A stretch of DNA of 64,000 nucleotides from Kitasatospora sp. CB01950. GTDB lineage: Bacteria; Actinomycetota; Actinomycetes; Streptomycetales; Streptomycetaceae. A program made the translations under genes and the position numbers. The notes beneath the pieces are model-generated. The model was not told the origin of the DNA, made no database searches, and saw only the letters and a program-made list of their open reading frames with translations. The number at the start of each line of letters is the position of its first letter. The stretch's first letter is position 1. Positions 1 to 9,050 of this stretch are shown in pieces. The stretch is from positions 10,334-74,333 of the forward strand of contig NZ_LISX01000018.1 in NCBI RefSeq assembly GCF_001905465.1, read 5' to 3'.

Positions 1-207
1 GCCCCGCCGGGCGCGCCGGTGCTCAACCTGTTCGGGTCCGAGGACCCCAGCTTCGTGATCACCGACGAGGCGCTGGCGGCCATCGTCGAGGCCCTGCCCG
101 CGGGTTCGCACGCCGAGGTGGTGCAGGGGGCGGGCCACATCGGGCTCGTCGAGAAGCCCGACGAGGTCAACGGCCTCATCCTGCGCTTCCTGGCCGGAGA
201 GCTCTGA
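1..207 (+). CDS. Alpha/beta hydrolase, C-terminal part (cut by window start)
   Basis: The frame is open from base 1 and stops at 205-207, so only the last 68 residues are present. GAGHIGLVEKPDEVN matches the C-terminal end of alpha/beta hydrolases, where the His of the GxGH motif is the catalytic histidine, followed by the usual final helix (LILRFLAGEL). The nucleophile and acid lie upstream of the window, so substrate cannot be inferred. The fold is fairly secure from this tail; the exact family is not. Confidence 0.75.
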   Translation, partial: APPGAPVLNLFGSEDPSFVITDEALAAIVEALPAGSHAEVVQGAGHIGLVEKPDEVNGLILRFLAGEL

Positions 208-1445
208 GCACCGCAGCGGGCGGAGCGGCCCGCCCGGGGAGCTCCGCCCGCGTCGCCCGCCCGCGTCGCCCGCGCGGGGCGGGTGCCCGGCGGCGTGTGA
301 CGGGCGGCGTGTGACGGGCGGCCGCCGGGCGCCGGGCGGGAGTCCGCTCCCGCGTGGGCGGTGAGCGGTGGGCGGGGCGGTCGGCCGGCGGTGTGGGGGC
401 GGCCGATTTCCCTTGCGGGAGGTCAACAGCCTTCGCGCGGACGGGTGTTCGTCATTGCGAGGCCGGTCGTCGGCGGTCGGTGTGCGGGCGGTCGTACGTC
501 CACGCGTCGGCGGTCGGCGGCGGTCGTTGCGAGGCCGGTCGGTCGTGGCCGGCGTGGGCGGGTGTTCCGTTCCCGCGGGGGCGGTGGTCGGCCGGGGTGG
601 TGTCGCGCACCCTCGCGCGGGCGGTCGATCTTCCGGGTGGGCGGTCGACGGTCTTTGCGTGGGCGGGTGTTCGCTCCCGCGTGGGCAGTGGGCAGTGGGC
701 AGTGGCGGTGGGCGGTCGGTCGTGCATCCTCACACGGGGGGTCGATTTCCCTTGTGGGAGGTCAACGGCCTTCGCGTGGACGGGTGTTCGTCGTTGCGAG
801 GTCGGAGGTCGGAGGTCGTTGCGAGGCCGACTGGCCGTGGTCGGCGTGGGCGGGTGTTCCGTTCCCGCGGGGGCGGCGGGTGGTCGGTCGGTCGGCGGTG
901 GGCGGGCGGTCGCGTGTCCTCGCATGGGGGGTCGATTGCTTGCGTGGGCGGTCGACGGCCTTTGCTCGGGCGGGCGGTCTCCCGTGTGGGGCGGGTGTCC
1001 GGCGTCGCGTGTCCGGTCGGCGGTCGCTGTGCGGAGTCGTGGTCCTCGGCTGTGGTGCGGGTGGCCGATTCCCTTTGTGCGTGCGGGAGTTCGCCGTCGA
1101 TCGGCGGTCGGCGGCGATTGTCCGTGCGGGCGTCCGGTTCGGTGCGGTGCGGCCGGTGGTTTCCGCGGGTGCGGTCGACGGCCATTGCCGTGGGCGGTTG
1201 TTCGTTGTTTCGTGAGCGGTCGACCGTGTTCGCGCGGACTGTCGTTCGCCGTCGAATGGAGGCAGGCGGCCTTTGCGCGGGCGGATGTTCGTTCTTGTAC
1301 GGGAAAGCGGCCGGCCGGCCTTGCGCGGTCGGCCGTGCGTCGCCGTGCCGCCGGCGGTCGCGTGCCGCGCGGGTGCTCGACCGCCGGCGCGGGGACGGGG
1401 ACGGGCCGTCCGCGCACCGGCGGGCGGCCCGGCGGACCCGCGGCG
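208..1445. repeat. Gene-free G/T-rich degenerate repeat tract
   Basis: About 1.2 kb without a credible gene. The plus strand is strongly biased to G and T and built from GGTCGG, GGGCGG and GGGTGTTCG words. Two long imperfect direct repeats are visible: about 60 bases from 405 recur from 744 (offset 339), and 34 bases at 551-584 recur at 843-876 (offset 292). Long open frames on both strands come from stop-codon scarcity at this composition and lack domains or ribosome sites. The convergent hydrolase and DUF899 genes flank it. Confidence 0.7.
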
Positions 1446-2147
1446 TCAGGAAGCGAACTTGTCCTGGCCGTTCCACCAGTTCTCGCCCGGGCCCTTGGCG
1501 GTGGTGTCGTCGTAGCGGTCGTGGTGGCGCCACCACGACCAGGGGTGGGCCAGGCCCTCCTCCTGCCGGCCCAGGAGCGTCATCTCCAGGTAGTTGTAGG
1601 TGTTGAGGGTGACCTCGCTGCCCCGGTCGAAGATCGAGTTGGTGTGGTACACCGCGTCGCCCTCGCGCAGGAAGCTGCTGACGCCGGGGAGTTCGCCCTT
1701 GTCGGTGGTGACGTGGAAGTCGCGGTTGAAGTCGCTGTCGTGGGAGGAGACGAACGGCAGGTCCCAGCCCATCCGGGCACGGAACGCCTCGATCTTCGCG
1801 ATCGGCGCGCGGGCGACCATCACGAACGAGGTGTCGCGGTTGTGGAGGTGGGCGAGAGTGCCCACCGAGTCGGCCTGCATCGAGCAGCCCGGGCAGCCCT
1901 CCTCCCACGCCGGGTCGAACATGAAGTGCCGCACGACGAGCTGCCGCCGCCCCTGGAACAGCTCCAGCAGCGTCGGCGACGCGCCCGGCGCCCGGAACAC
2001 GTACTCCTTCTCCACCCGGACCCGCGGCAGCGCCCGCCGCGACGCGGAGACCGCGTCGCGCATCCGGGTGAGCTCCTTCTCCTGCTCCAGCAGTTCCTTC
2101 CGGGCGGTGAGCCACTCGTCCCTGGTCACGATGGGCGACAGATCCAC
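1446..2147 (-). CDS. DUF899 thioredoxin-like protein
   Basis: Predicted 233-residue DUF899 protein, a thioredoxin-fold family of unproven reaction. The family pattern is clear: an N-terminal helical DEWLTARKELLEQEKELTR segment, RHFMFDPAWEEGCPGCSMQAD containing a CPGCS motif, then FVMVARAPIAKIEAFRARMGW, and a C-terminal YNYLEMTLLGRQEEGL stretch ending in WWRHHDRYD. The frame extends further upstream, but the GTG at 2147 is chosen because AGGAGG lies just before it and homology begins there. It is divergent from the flavoprotein at 2432, with a shared 280-bp promoter region, so the two may be co-regulated. No signal peptide; likely cytoplasmic. Confidence 0.88.
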   Translation of the reverse strand: MDLSPIVTRDEWLTARKELLEQEKELTRMRDAVSASRRALPRVRVEKEYVFRAPGASPTLLELFQGRRQLVVRHFMFDPAWEEGCPGCSMQADSVGTLAHLHNRDTSFVMVARAPIAKIEAFRARMGWDLPFVSSHDSDFNRDFHVTTDKGELPGVSSFLREGDAVYHTNSIFDRGSEVTLNTYNYLEMTLLGRQEEGLAHPWSWWRHHDRYDDTTAKGPGENWWNGQDKFAS

Positions 2148-2431
2148 GCTGGCCTCCTGGCTGCGACGCCGCCGGGAAACGGCGGTCGGGAAACGGTCCG
2201 GGCCCCAGGCTGCCACGCGTGAAATCCCTTTTACTTCCTCGTGATTGCCCCGTGCCCGCCGCCCGCACCCCGCCCGCACCCCCGGACAAACCCCCGGCCC
2301 CGGACAAACACCGGACCGGGCAATTCTGAAGAGGCCCCGCCCGCACACCCGGTGGAATCGTTCCTCGGTGACCGCGTGAATGGCGGCCGCGGCCCGGCGG
2401 CCCATTCGACCGAACCGTCCAGGAGGAAAAG

Positions 2432-3613
2432 ATGACGACCACGGGAATACCCACCCGGGAAGAAATCGTCGAACGCGTCGCCGCACTGGTGCCGGCCCTT
2501 CGGGAGCAGGCCGCCTGGTCGGAGGACAACCGCCGCCTCAGCGAGGAGACCGTCGCCGCCCTCGCCGACGCCGGCGTCTTCCGCCTCCGCACCCCGGTGC
2601 GCCACGGCGGCTACGAGTGCGACACCGCCACCCTGGTGGAGGTCGCCATGGAACTCGGCCGCGCCGACGGCGCGATCGCCTGGACGTCCTCGGTGTTCTG
2701 GATCCCGACCTGGATCGCCGGCCTGTTCCCCGACGCCGCCCAGGACGAGGTCTTCACCTCCCCCGCCCCCCGCGTCTGCGGGACCAACAGCCCCTCCGCC
2801 ACCGCCGTGCCCGCCGACGGCGGCATCGTCGTCAACGGCGCCTGGAAGTTCGTCAGCGGCGCCTGGCACGCCGGCTGGCAGGAGATCGCCGCGATCCTGC
2901 TGCGCCCCGACGCCGAGCCCGAGCCCGTCATGGCGCTCGTCCCCATGGACGAGCTGAAGATCGTCGACGACTGGCACACCAGCTCCCTGCGCGGCACCGG
3001 CAGCGTCACCACCGTCGCCGAGGACCTCTTCGTCCCCGAGCACCGCATCATCCCGATGAGCGCCTCCATCCGCCCCCAGGGCCTGTCCCGGGCCAACGCC
3101 CACTCGCCGGTCTGGCGCACCCCCGCCGCCCTCGTCGCCGCCGCCTCCGGCGCCGGCGTGGCCGTCGGCCTCGCCAAGGCCGCCCGCGAGGCGTTCTTCG
3201 AACGGCTGCCCGGACGGAAGATCACCTACACCGACTACGAGGCCCAGAACGAGGCCCCGATCACCCACCTGCGCGTGGCCGCGGCCGTCAACAGCATCGA
3301 CCAGGCCGAGTTCCACGCCCGCCGCGCCGCCGCCACCGTCGACGCCAAGGCCGCCAGTGGCGAGGAGTGGAAGAACGAGGAACGCGCCCGCGTCCGCAAC
3401 GACCAGGGCGAGGCGACCCGCCTGGCCAAGCACGCCGTCGACACCCTGGTGAGCATCAGCGGCGGCACGTCGATCTTCCTCGACGTCCCCCTGCAGCGCA
3501 TCGCCCGCGACATCCACGCCGTCGCCCTGCACGCCCTGATCAACCCCGACACCAACGCCGAGCTCTACGGCCGGACCCTGTGCGGGCTGGAGCCCAACAC
3601 GCTGTACATCTGA
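2432..3613 (+). CDS. Acyl-CoA dehydrogenase-fold flavin monooxygenase (class D type)
   Basis: 393 residues with the three-part acyl-CoA dehydrogenase fold: N-terminal helices (LREQAAWSEDNRRLSEETV), a middle beta domain (VVNGAWKFVSGAWHAGWQ) and a C-terminal four-helix bundle ending YGRTLCGLEPN. That ending and the absence of a catalytic Glu motif of true dehydrogenases resemble two-component flavin monooxygenases such as HsaA or the HpaB C2 component, which use FMNH2 from a separate reductase. No reductase gene is adjacent. Start is set by AGGAGGAAAAG before ATG 2432. Substrate is unknown. A perfect 12-bp inverted repeat follows the stop. Confidence 0.82.
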   Translation: MTTTGIPTREEIVERVAALVPALREQAAWSEDNRRLSEETVAALADAGVFRLRTPVRHGGYECDTATLVEVAMELGRADGAIAWTSSVFWIPTWIAGLFPDAAQDEVFTSPAPRVCGTNSPSATAVPADGGIVVNGAWKFVSGAWHAGWQEIAAILLRPDAEPEPVMALVPMDELKIVDDWHTSSLRGTGSVTTVAEDLFVPEHRIIPMSASIRPQGLSRANAHSPVWRTPAALVAAASGAGVAVGLAKAAREAFFERLPGRKITYTDYEAQNEAPITHLRVAAAVNSIDQAEFHARRAAATVDAKAASGEEWKNEERARVRNDQGEATRLAKHAVDTLVSISGGTSIFLDVPLQRIARDIHAVALHALINPDTNAELYGRTLCGLEPNTLYI

Positions 3614-3621
3614 GCGACCCC

Positions 3622-3682
3622 CCGCGGCAGCGGGCCGGACCGGACCGGGCAGGGCCGGGCCGGGCCGGGTCCGCTGCCGCGG
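3622..3682 (+). terminator. Hairpin after the flavoprotein gene
   Basis: Arms CCGCGGCAGCGG (3622-3633) and CCGCTGCCGCGG (3671-3682) are perfect complements of 12 bp with a 37-nt GC-rich loop, starting 8 bases past the stop. There is no T-run, as is common for actinomycete terminators. Confidence 0.55.
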
Positions 3683-4341
3683 CCGTTGCGACGGCTGCCG
3701 CCGCCGATCCCGGTGGTCCCGTGCCGAGCGCCGGTGCGGGACCGCCGGGGGCGGGGGCGGACCTGTGGAGGGGGCCGGCACGGCCTGCGCAGGGCCGGGC
3801 CGGGCCGTCGCCCCGGGACACTGTCCCGCGCCGCAGGCACGGGTCGGCCGTGGGCACCGCCTTCGACGCCCGCCGCCACCGGGCGGGGCCGTCCCGGGCC
3901 GGGGCGGATCGCAGGCGGGGCCTTCCGCCGCTTCCCGCCGGGGCACGGGCGGTTCGGCGTCCCCCGGCGGCCGGCGGCCGGCGCCCGCCCGGTGCGGGCC
4001 TGCCGAGGTGCTGGGTCTGCCAGGGCTGTCTTCTGCCGGTGGTCCCGACCGCAGCCGTGCCCGCCGGTCCGGGCCGGGCAGGGGCCGTCGTGTCGGGCCG
4101 GCTGCCGTCTCCACCTGCGGGCCGGCCCGCCGGCAGGTGCTGGGACCGCTCGCTCCCCGGCTGATGGGGGATCCCCGGATCTCCCCGCTCCGCGCCCGGG
4201 TGCTCCTCGGACCTGCTCACGCGATTCCCCGCCCTGCGGCGCGCCGACCCGCGGACGGACGCCGCCCGACAGCCGGACGGGTTCGGGGGCGGGACAGGCC
4301 GTTCGGGGCGGCCGCAGGCCGGCGCGCAGCGCCGCAGCAGG
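3683..4341. other. Gene-free GC-rich stretch
   Basis: No frame here has a recognisable domain or a convincing ribosome site. Long overlapping frames exist on both strands but consist of Pro/Arg/Gly/Ala-rich sequence typical of shadow frames. I see nothing functional apart from the hairpin just upstream and the tandem repeat just downstream. Confidence 0.5.
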
Positions 4342-4560
4342 CGCCTTCGACCGGCCGGTGCGGCCCGCGGCACCGCATGAGCGGGCGGCGGCTCCGGCAC
4401 GCGCACGACGCTCACGGTGCTCGCTAGATCTCTCCACGCACGTCCGCCTTCGACCGGCCGGTGCGGCCCGCGGCACCGCATGAGCGGGCGGCGGCTCCGG
4501 CACGCGCACGACGCTCACGGTGCTCGCCGGACCTCCCACCCACGTCCGCCCTCGACCGAG
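4342..4560. repeat. 103-bp tandem duplication
   Basis: 83 bases at 4342-4424 are repeated exactly at 4445-4527, giving a 103-bp period. A third, diverged partial unit starts near 4538. The exact identity of the two full units implies a recent duplication or active maintenance. It lies downstream of the convergent SDR gene's stop and has no coding content I can recognise. Confidence 0.85.
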
Positions 4561-4728
4561 CGGGGAGCCGTGGGAAGGCCCGGCCGTTGTCCGGGATCCT
4601 CGTCACGGCCGGGGCCGGGGCTCGCTGCTCCGACCGCCGGACCGGGCCCGCCGAACCCCGTCGCGGGGCCGGGCCCGCCCGCTCCTTACGACGGGCGGGC
4701 GGGTGCCCGCGGAGGCGGGCGGGGCGGG

Positions 4729-5529
4729 TCAGCGGCAGGTCATGCCGCCGGTGAGGTCGGCCGTCGTGCCCGTGGACGCGGCGGCGAGGTCGGAGGCCAT
4801 GAACGCCGCCATGTTGCCGACGTCCGCCAGCGAGGGCCCGCGGCCCAGCAGGTTGTGGACCGCGGAGCGCTCCTGCCAGATCTGCTGCCGGGCCGGCAGC
4901 TCGGGAAGGTCGGCTGCCATCGTGCTCTCGATGCTGTGCCGGGCGTCGGGGGAGCCGGCGGAGTGCAGGCACAGCACCCGCACGCCCCGGGGGCCGAGTT
5001 CGGCGGCGAGGGTGCGGGCGAAGGCCTCCACCGCGGCCCAGGCGGGGCCGAAGCCGGCGGTGTAGGGGAAGGGGACGCGCGCGGGCGCGGCGGTCATCAT
5101 CATGATCACGCCCCGCCGGCGGGGCGTCATGCGCGCGGCGGCGGCGTTGGCGGTGGTGAACTGGGCGCGGGTGAAGTCGACGATCGGCAGGGAGAAGTCC
5201 TCGAAGGACAGCTCGCCCAGGGCCGCGCCCTGACGGCCTCCCGGCCGGCGGGTGGACGTCGCGCAGAACGACACGTCGAGGCGGCCGGTCTCCTCGACGA
5301 CGGTGTCCAGGAAGCCCTCGACCGCGTCCCGGTCGAACGCGTCGATTCGGGCGGTGGACAGCGAGCCGCCGTCCTCCTCCACGTCGTGGGCCAGCTGCTT
5401 GAGCGCGCCCTCGCCGCGGCCGGCCACGAACACCCGGGCGCCCTCCCGCACGAAGGCCTTGGCCACCGCGCTCCCGACCGACCCGGCGCCGTAGACGACC
5501 GCCGTCCGCTCCGCCAGCAGACTCTCCAT
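4729..5529 (-). CDS. Short-chain dehydrogenase-like protein with degenerate active site
   Basis: 266-residue SDR-fold protein. The Rossmann start is AVVYGAGSVGSAVAKAF (residues 10-26), followed by VAGR, and the C-terminal half reads VRVLCLHSAGSPDA. Where classical SDRs have YxxxK, this protein reads FGPAW (F160, W164), so both the catalytic Tyr and Lys are replaced. I recall a group of actinobacterial SDRs with the same GFG-x-A pattern, so this is probably a subfamily feature rather than random decay. ATG 5529 is preferred over the longer frame because it starts the Rossmann fold and has a GGAG upstream. Substrate and catalytic competence are unknown. Confidence 0.8.
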   Translation of the reverse strand: MESLLAERTAVVYGAGSVGSAVAKAFVREGARVFVAGRGEGALKQLAHDVEEDGGSLSTARIDAFDRDAVEGFLDTVVEETGRLDVSFCATSTRRPGGRQGAALGELSFEDFSLPIVDFTRAQFTTANAAAARMTPRRRGVIMMMTAAPARVPFPYTAGFGPAWAAVEAFARTLAAELGPRGVRVLCLHSAGSPDARHSIESTMAADLPELPARQQIWQERSAVHNLLGRGPSLADVGNMAAFMASDLAAASTGTTADLTGGMTCR

Positions 5530-5825
5530 CGAAGAACTCCACCCTTCCCCGCGCGGACCGGACAGCCCGGGCCCGCCGGGACCTCGGCGCGCCGCCACGG
5601 CGGCGGGCGCATCCGCTCCACGCTAGGCAGACCCCCGCGGCCCCCCGCCCGCACCGCACCCCCGCAGGCCCCGGATCCGCACGACGCCGCAGGCCGCGGC
5701 GGCCCCGCGGCCCGCACGCCCCGGGGCGTGCCCGCCGGGCCGGAAGCTGACGAACGGGCGTTCGGACGGTTCGCACGAACGCTTCGCCGCCGACCGCCGA
5801 CCGCCGACCGCCGACCGCCCCGGGT

Positions 5826-6055
5826 CGTGACGTGTCGCCCCGCTCCGGGCCCGCGCTGTGACGTGCCGACCCGCCCAGGGCCCGCGCCGTCCCGCCGTCC
5901 TGCCGTCCCGCCGTCCTGCCGTCCCGCCGTCCTGCCGTCCCGCCGACCGGCTGTCCCGCCCCGGGTCGTGACGTGTCGCCCCGCTCCGGGCCCGCGCCGT
6001 GACGTGTCGCCCCGCTCCGGGCCCGCGCCGTGACGTGCCGACCCCGCCCCGGGGC
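5826..6055. repeat. 31-bp and 16-bp tandem repeats
   Basis: A 31-bp unit beginning CGTGACGTGTCGCC occurs at 5826, 5967 and 5998, with diverged copies near 5857 and 6029. Between them (about 5889-5942) a 16-bp unit CGTCCTGCCGTCCCGC is repeated about three times. The whole gap 5530-6074 between the SDR and ATP-grasp genes is otherwise gene-free. Confidence 0.8.
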
Positions 6056-6074
6056 CCCGGGCCGTGGCGGTCCG

Positions 6075-6983
6075 TCAGTCCGTTTCGCGTCCGGCGCGCA
6101 GCAGGCCGCGGATCGAGGCCGCCAGCGCCGCGACGAACGCCTCCCGCCGCTCGGGCGGAGCGACGTCCAGCGACAGGTACGGGTTGAGGTCCTCCAGTTC
6201 CACCAGCAGCAGTTCCCCGCGCACGGTGCGGCAGGCGTCCACCCGCTGGATGCCGTAGGCGAGGGTGTTCCAGTCGACGAACCGCTGCGCGAACGCCAGG
6301 TCGGCGGCGGTGGCCGGGTAGGGCGTCAGTTCCCAGCGCCGGGACGGGTCGGGCGCGTACAGGGCGTACTGGAAGACGCCGTCGACGAAGTAGAACGACA
6401 CCTCGTAGCGGAAGTCGACGAGCGGCTGGACGAGCACCTCCCCGGACCGGGCGCCGCCGGGCTCCGGGGCCGCCGTCCCGGCCGGCCCGGCCCCTTCTGC
6501 GGGTCCGGCCGCCCCGGCCGCTCCGGCGAGTTCCGCCCGGTCCACGACGGACAGGCCGATCGAATCCGCTCCCGCGCGCGGCTTGACCACGTACCGCTCG
6601 GAGCGCGGCAGCAGCGCGACGTCGGCCGGCCGGCCGACGGTCGGTATCACCGGGTACCCGGCCGCGGTCAGCTCCAGCAGGTAGCCCTTGCCGGCCATGT
6701 CGCCCCGTCCCGTCAGCGGGTTGTGGACGAGCGTGCCCCGCACGCGGGCCGCCCGGCGGAACGCGTCGAACTCCTCCCGGTAGTGCAGCACCGGCCCGCT
6801 GTTGCGGACGACGACCGCCTCGAAGCCGTCCATCAGCGCGACCGCGTCCCGCGGGTGGCACAGCGCCAGATCGAACTCCCCGCGCAGCCGCGAGGTCAGG
6901 AAGACGTCCTCGTCGCCGTACCGGCGGCCCTGCGCCGGATACGCGAGATCGGTGACGAACAGGACCCGGGAACGCTCGCGCAC
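6075..6983 (-). CDS. ATP-grasp family protein
   Basis: 302 residues. The central part has the ATP-grasp signature YVVKPRAGADSIGLSVV, followed after an Ala/Gly/Pro-rich insert by VLVQPLVDFRYEVSFYFVDG and, near the end, LVELEDLNPYLSL, which fits the metal-binding strand region of RimK or glutathione-synthetase-like ligases. Such enzymes join a carboxylate to an amine or thiol using ATP; the partner here is unknown. GTG 6983 is chosen because GAGAGG precedes it and the frame upstream is low-complexity. It is alone, with repeat-filled gaps on both sides. Confidence 0.78.
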   Translation of the reverse strand: MRERSRVLFVTDLAYPAQGRRYGDEDVFLTSRLRGEFDLALCHPRDAVALMDGFEAVVVRNSGPVLHYREEFDAFRRAARVRGTLVHNPLTGRGDMAGKGYLLELTAAGYPVIPTVGRPADVALLPRSERYVVKPRAGADSIGLSVVDRAELAGAAGAAGPAEGAGPAGTAAPEPGGARSGEVLVQPLVDFRYEVSFYFVDGVFQYALYAPDPSRRWELTPYPATAADLAFAQRFVDWNTLAYGIQRVDACRTVRGELLLVELEDLNPYLSLDVAPPERREAFVAALAASIRGLLRAGRETD

Positions 6984-7104
6984 AGTGCCGTCCTCTCCCC
7001 GCGGGCGAGCGGCCACTCTACGCGCCGCCCCGCCCCGTCCCGCCCGGCCCCCGCCTCGTGACGACCCCGCCCAGCCCCTTCCCGCTGACGACCCGCCGGC
7101 CGCC

Positions 7105-7264
7105 GTCACGCCCGTCACGCCCGCCCGTCCGGCCGCCGCCCACCGCCCTGGCCCCCCGTCCGGCCGCCCACTGCCCCCGTCACGCCCGTCACGCCCGCCC
7201 GTCCGGCCGCCGCCCACCGCCCCGGCCGCCCGCCCGTCCGGCCGCCGCCCACCGCCCTGGCCCC
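7105..7264. repeat. 44-bp direct repeats
   Basis: A 44-bp unit at 7105-7148 recurs exactly at 7179-7222, with a third partial copy at about 7231-7264. The unit itself contains a doubled GTCACGCCC. It lies in the gap 6984-7293 between the ATP-grasp and hydrolase genes and shows no coding signal. Confidence 0.8.
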
Positions 7265-7293
7265 CGCCCGGCCGGCCGTCGGCCGTGTCCGGC

Positions 7294-8769
7294 TCAGCCC
7301 CCGCCGCCCGCCCGGTCGACCTCCAGCTCGCCGTAGGCGGACAGCACCCCTTCCAGGTCCCCGGGCGCGCCCCGCAGCGCGGCGTCCAGGAACGCCAGCG
7401 TGGTCGCCGCGACCATCCGCACACTCCCCTCCCGCCCCAGCGAGCCGACGACCGACGGCACCGGCGGCAGGTACAACGGCCCGTCCATGAACGAGAGATG
7501 GGCGGCCCCGCGCACCGTGAGCCGGTAACTCGTCGCGCTGTCGCCCGCGAGCGCCTCCCGCAGGCGCGGCAGGTACCGCGGATCGGTGTTCGGCCCGACG
7601 GCCTGGGTGAGCGCCAGCACCGGCCGGCGCAGCGCGGGGGAGAGCGGCCCGTGGGGGTAGCCGTCCAGGTCGACGACCGCGCCGATGCGGCCGTCCTCCC
7701 GGGCGGCCTGCAGCGCGGCCGCGCCGCCCATCGAATGTCCCGCCGCCGCGACCCGCCCCGTGTCCAGGCGGCCCGTCAGCGGATCGGCCGTCTCGCCGCG
7801 CCCCACCCGCTCCAACTGCGTCAGCACGAAACGCAGATCGGCGGCCCGGATCGCCGTCCACTGCTCCGCGAGCCTCTCGTCGGCGTCCCGGTCGCCCGTG
7901 GACAGGGTCCGCGAACGCACCACCCGCCCGTCGTCGAGGACGACCGCCGCGCTGTCGTACGGATGGTCCAGCGCCGCCACCACGTAGCCGTGGCTGGCGA
8001 GCTCCTCCGCCCACGCGGTGTTCTGCGTCCGCACCCCGCCCGCCCCGGGGGAGAACAGCACCACCGGCCACCGTTCCCCGCCCGCGGCGACCTCGGCGCC
8101 GAACACCGCACTGCTGCGGGCCCGCGGAACGCCGTCGACCAGGAACCCGGGCAGGTGCACGCCGCCGGCCAGGGCGCCGGCGACGACGCGCGCCTCCTCC
8201 CGCGTCCGCCCCAGGTACTGCGCCCGCGCCGCGCCCGCCGCACCCGCCCGCGCGGGGTACCAGAGCTGGACGACGACGGTGCGCCGGTCGTCGGGATCGG
8301 CGGTGAACGTCTCCGGGCGCTGCGCATCCGTCCACTGCACCACCCGCGTGCCGACCGCGAACGGGCCCGACGGGCGGGGGAGGACGGGCACCGGGAACGC
8401 CCACGCGGCCACCGGCCCCGCGGCGACCAGAGCCGCGCACGCCGCGGAGCCGGGCAGCGCCAGCCACCACCGGGCCCGCCGCGGCGCACGCGCCGGACGG
8501 CCCCGCACCCGCCCCAGCCACCGCCCGACCACCGGGGCCGGCGCGAACGGCAGCGCCGCCGCCGCGCCCGCCAGCACCGGCAGCATCTGCCACCGCACCC
8601 CCCGCACGCCCATCACCGCCGCGCACAGCGCCACCGTCGCCGCGGCGCCCGCCGCCGCACGCGGCCGGACGGCGGGGGGAAGCCAGCGCGCCGCCACCAG
8701 CACGACGGCGCCCAGCACGGCAAGAAACTCCACAGGGGACAAGGACAGTCCCGCGATGATCTCGGTCAC
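7294..8769 (-). CDS. Membrane-anchored alpha/beta hydrolase (PAF-acetylhydrolase/lipase type)
   Basis: 491 residues. The first 150 or so are hydrophobic with several membrane segments (FLAVLGAVVLVAARWL, AAGAAATVALCAAVMGV, CAALVAAGPVAAWAFPV). A soluble alpha/beta hydrolase domain follows, with TVVVQLWYPA, VVLFSPGAGG (oxyanion region) and the nucleophile elbow GHSMGG; GAAHLSFMDGP carries the probable catalytic His. This layout matches PAF-acetylhydrolase-like esterases and lipases, and the catalytic domain should lie outside the membrane. GTG 8769 follows GAGGAT and starts a clean membrane segment. Substrate is unknown. Confidence 0.82.
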   Translation of the reverse strand: MTEIIAGLSLSPVEFLAVLGAVVLVAARWLPPAVRPRAAAGAAATVALCAAVMGVRGVRWQMLPVLAGAAAALPFAPAPVVGRWLGRVRGRPARAPRRARWWLALPGSAACAALVAAGPVAAWAFPVPVLPRPSGPFAVGTRVVQWTDAQRPETFTADPDDRRTVVVQLWYPARAGAAGAARAQYLGRTREEARVVAGALAGGVHLPGFLVDGVPRARSSAVFGAEVAAGGERWPVVLFSPGAGGVRTQNTAWAEELASHGYVVAALDHPYDSAAVVLDDGRVVRSRTLSTGDRDADERLAEQWTAIRAADLRFVLTQLERVGRGETADPLTGRLDTGRVAAAGHSMGGAAALQAAREDGRIGAVVDLDGYPHGPLSPALRRPVLALTQAVGPNTDPRYLPRLREALAGDSATSYRLTVRGAAHLSFMDGPLYLPPVPSVVGSLGREGSVRMVAATTLAFLDAALRGAPGDLEGVLSAYGELEVDRAGGGG

Positions 8770-9050
8770 CCGGCCATCCTCGGCGCGCCGCGCCCGCCGC
8801 CGCATCGGCCGCCGGTCGCCCCCGCACCGCCACCGCGGTCGCAGGCCCCCGCCCCGCCCGCGGCCCGCACTGCGACCCCGGGAGGTACCCGCCCTCCTCC
8901 TCGGGTCGTACCCGGGCGCCGCGCCCTCCGACGGCGGACGCATGCGCCCGCCCGCACCCGCCGCCTAGCGTGAGCAGCGCCGCGGCCGACGAACAGGGGC
9001 CGCGCCCCCGGCCCGCCCGGGACCGCCACGACACCGCACCGGGAGACAGG

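Noticed and set aside
354..2222. 622-codon open frame on the plus strand
   Set aside because: Pro/Arg/Gly-rich with no domain, antisense to the DUF899 gene and filled with repeats; a by-product of high GC.
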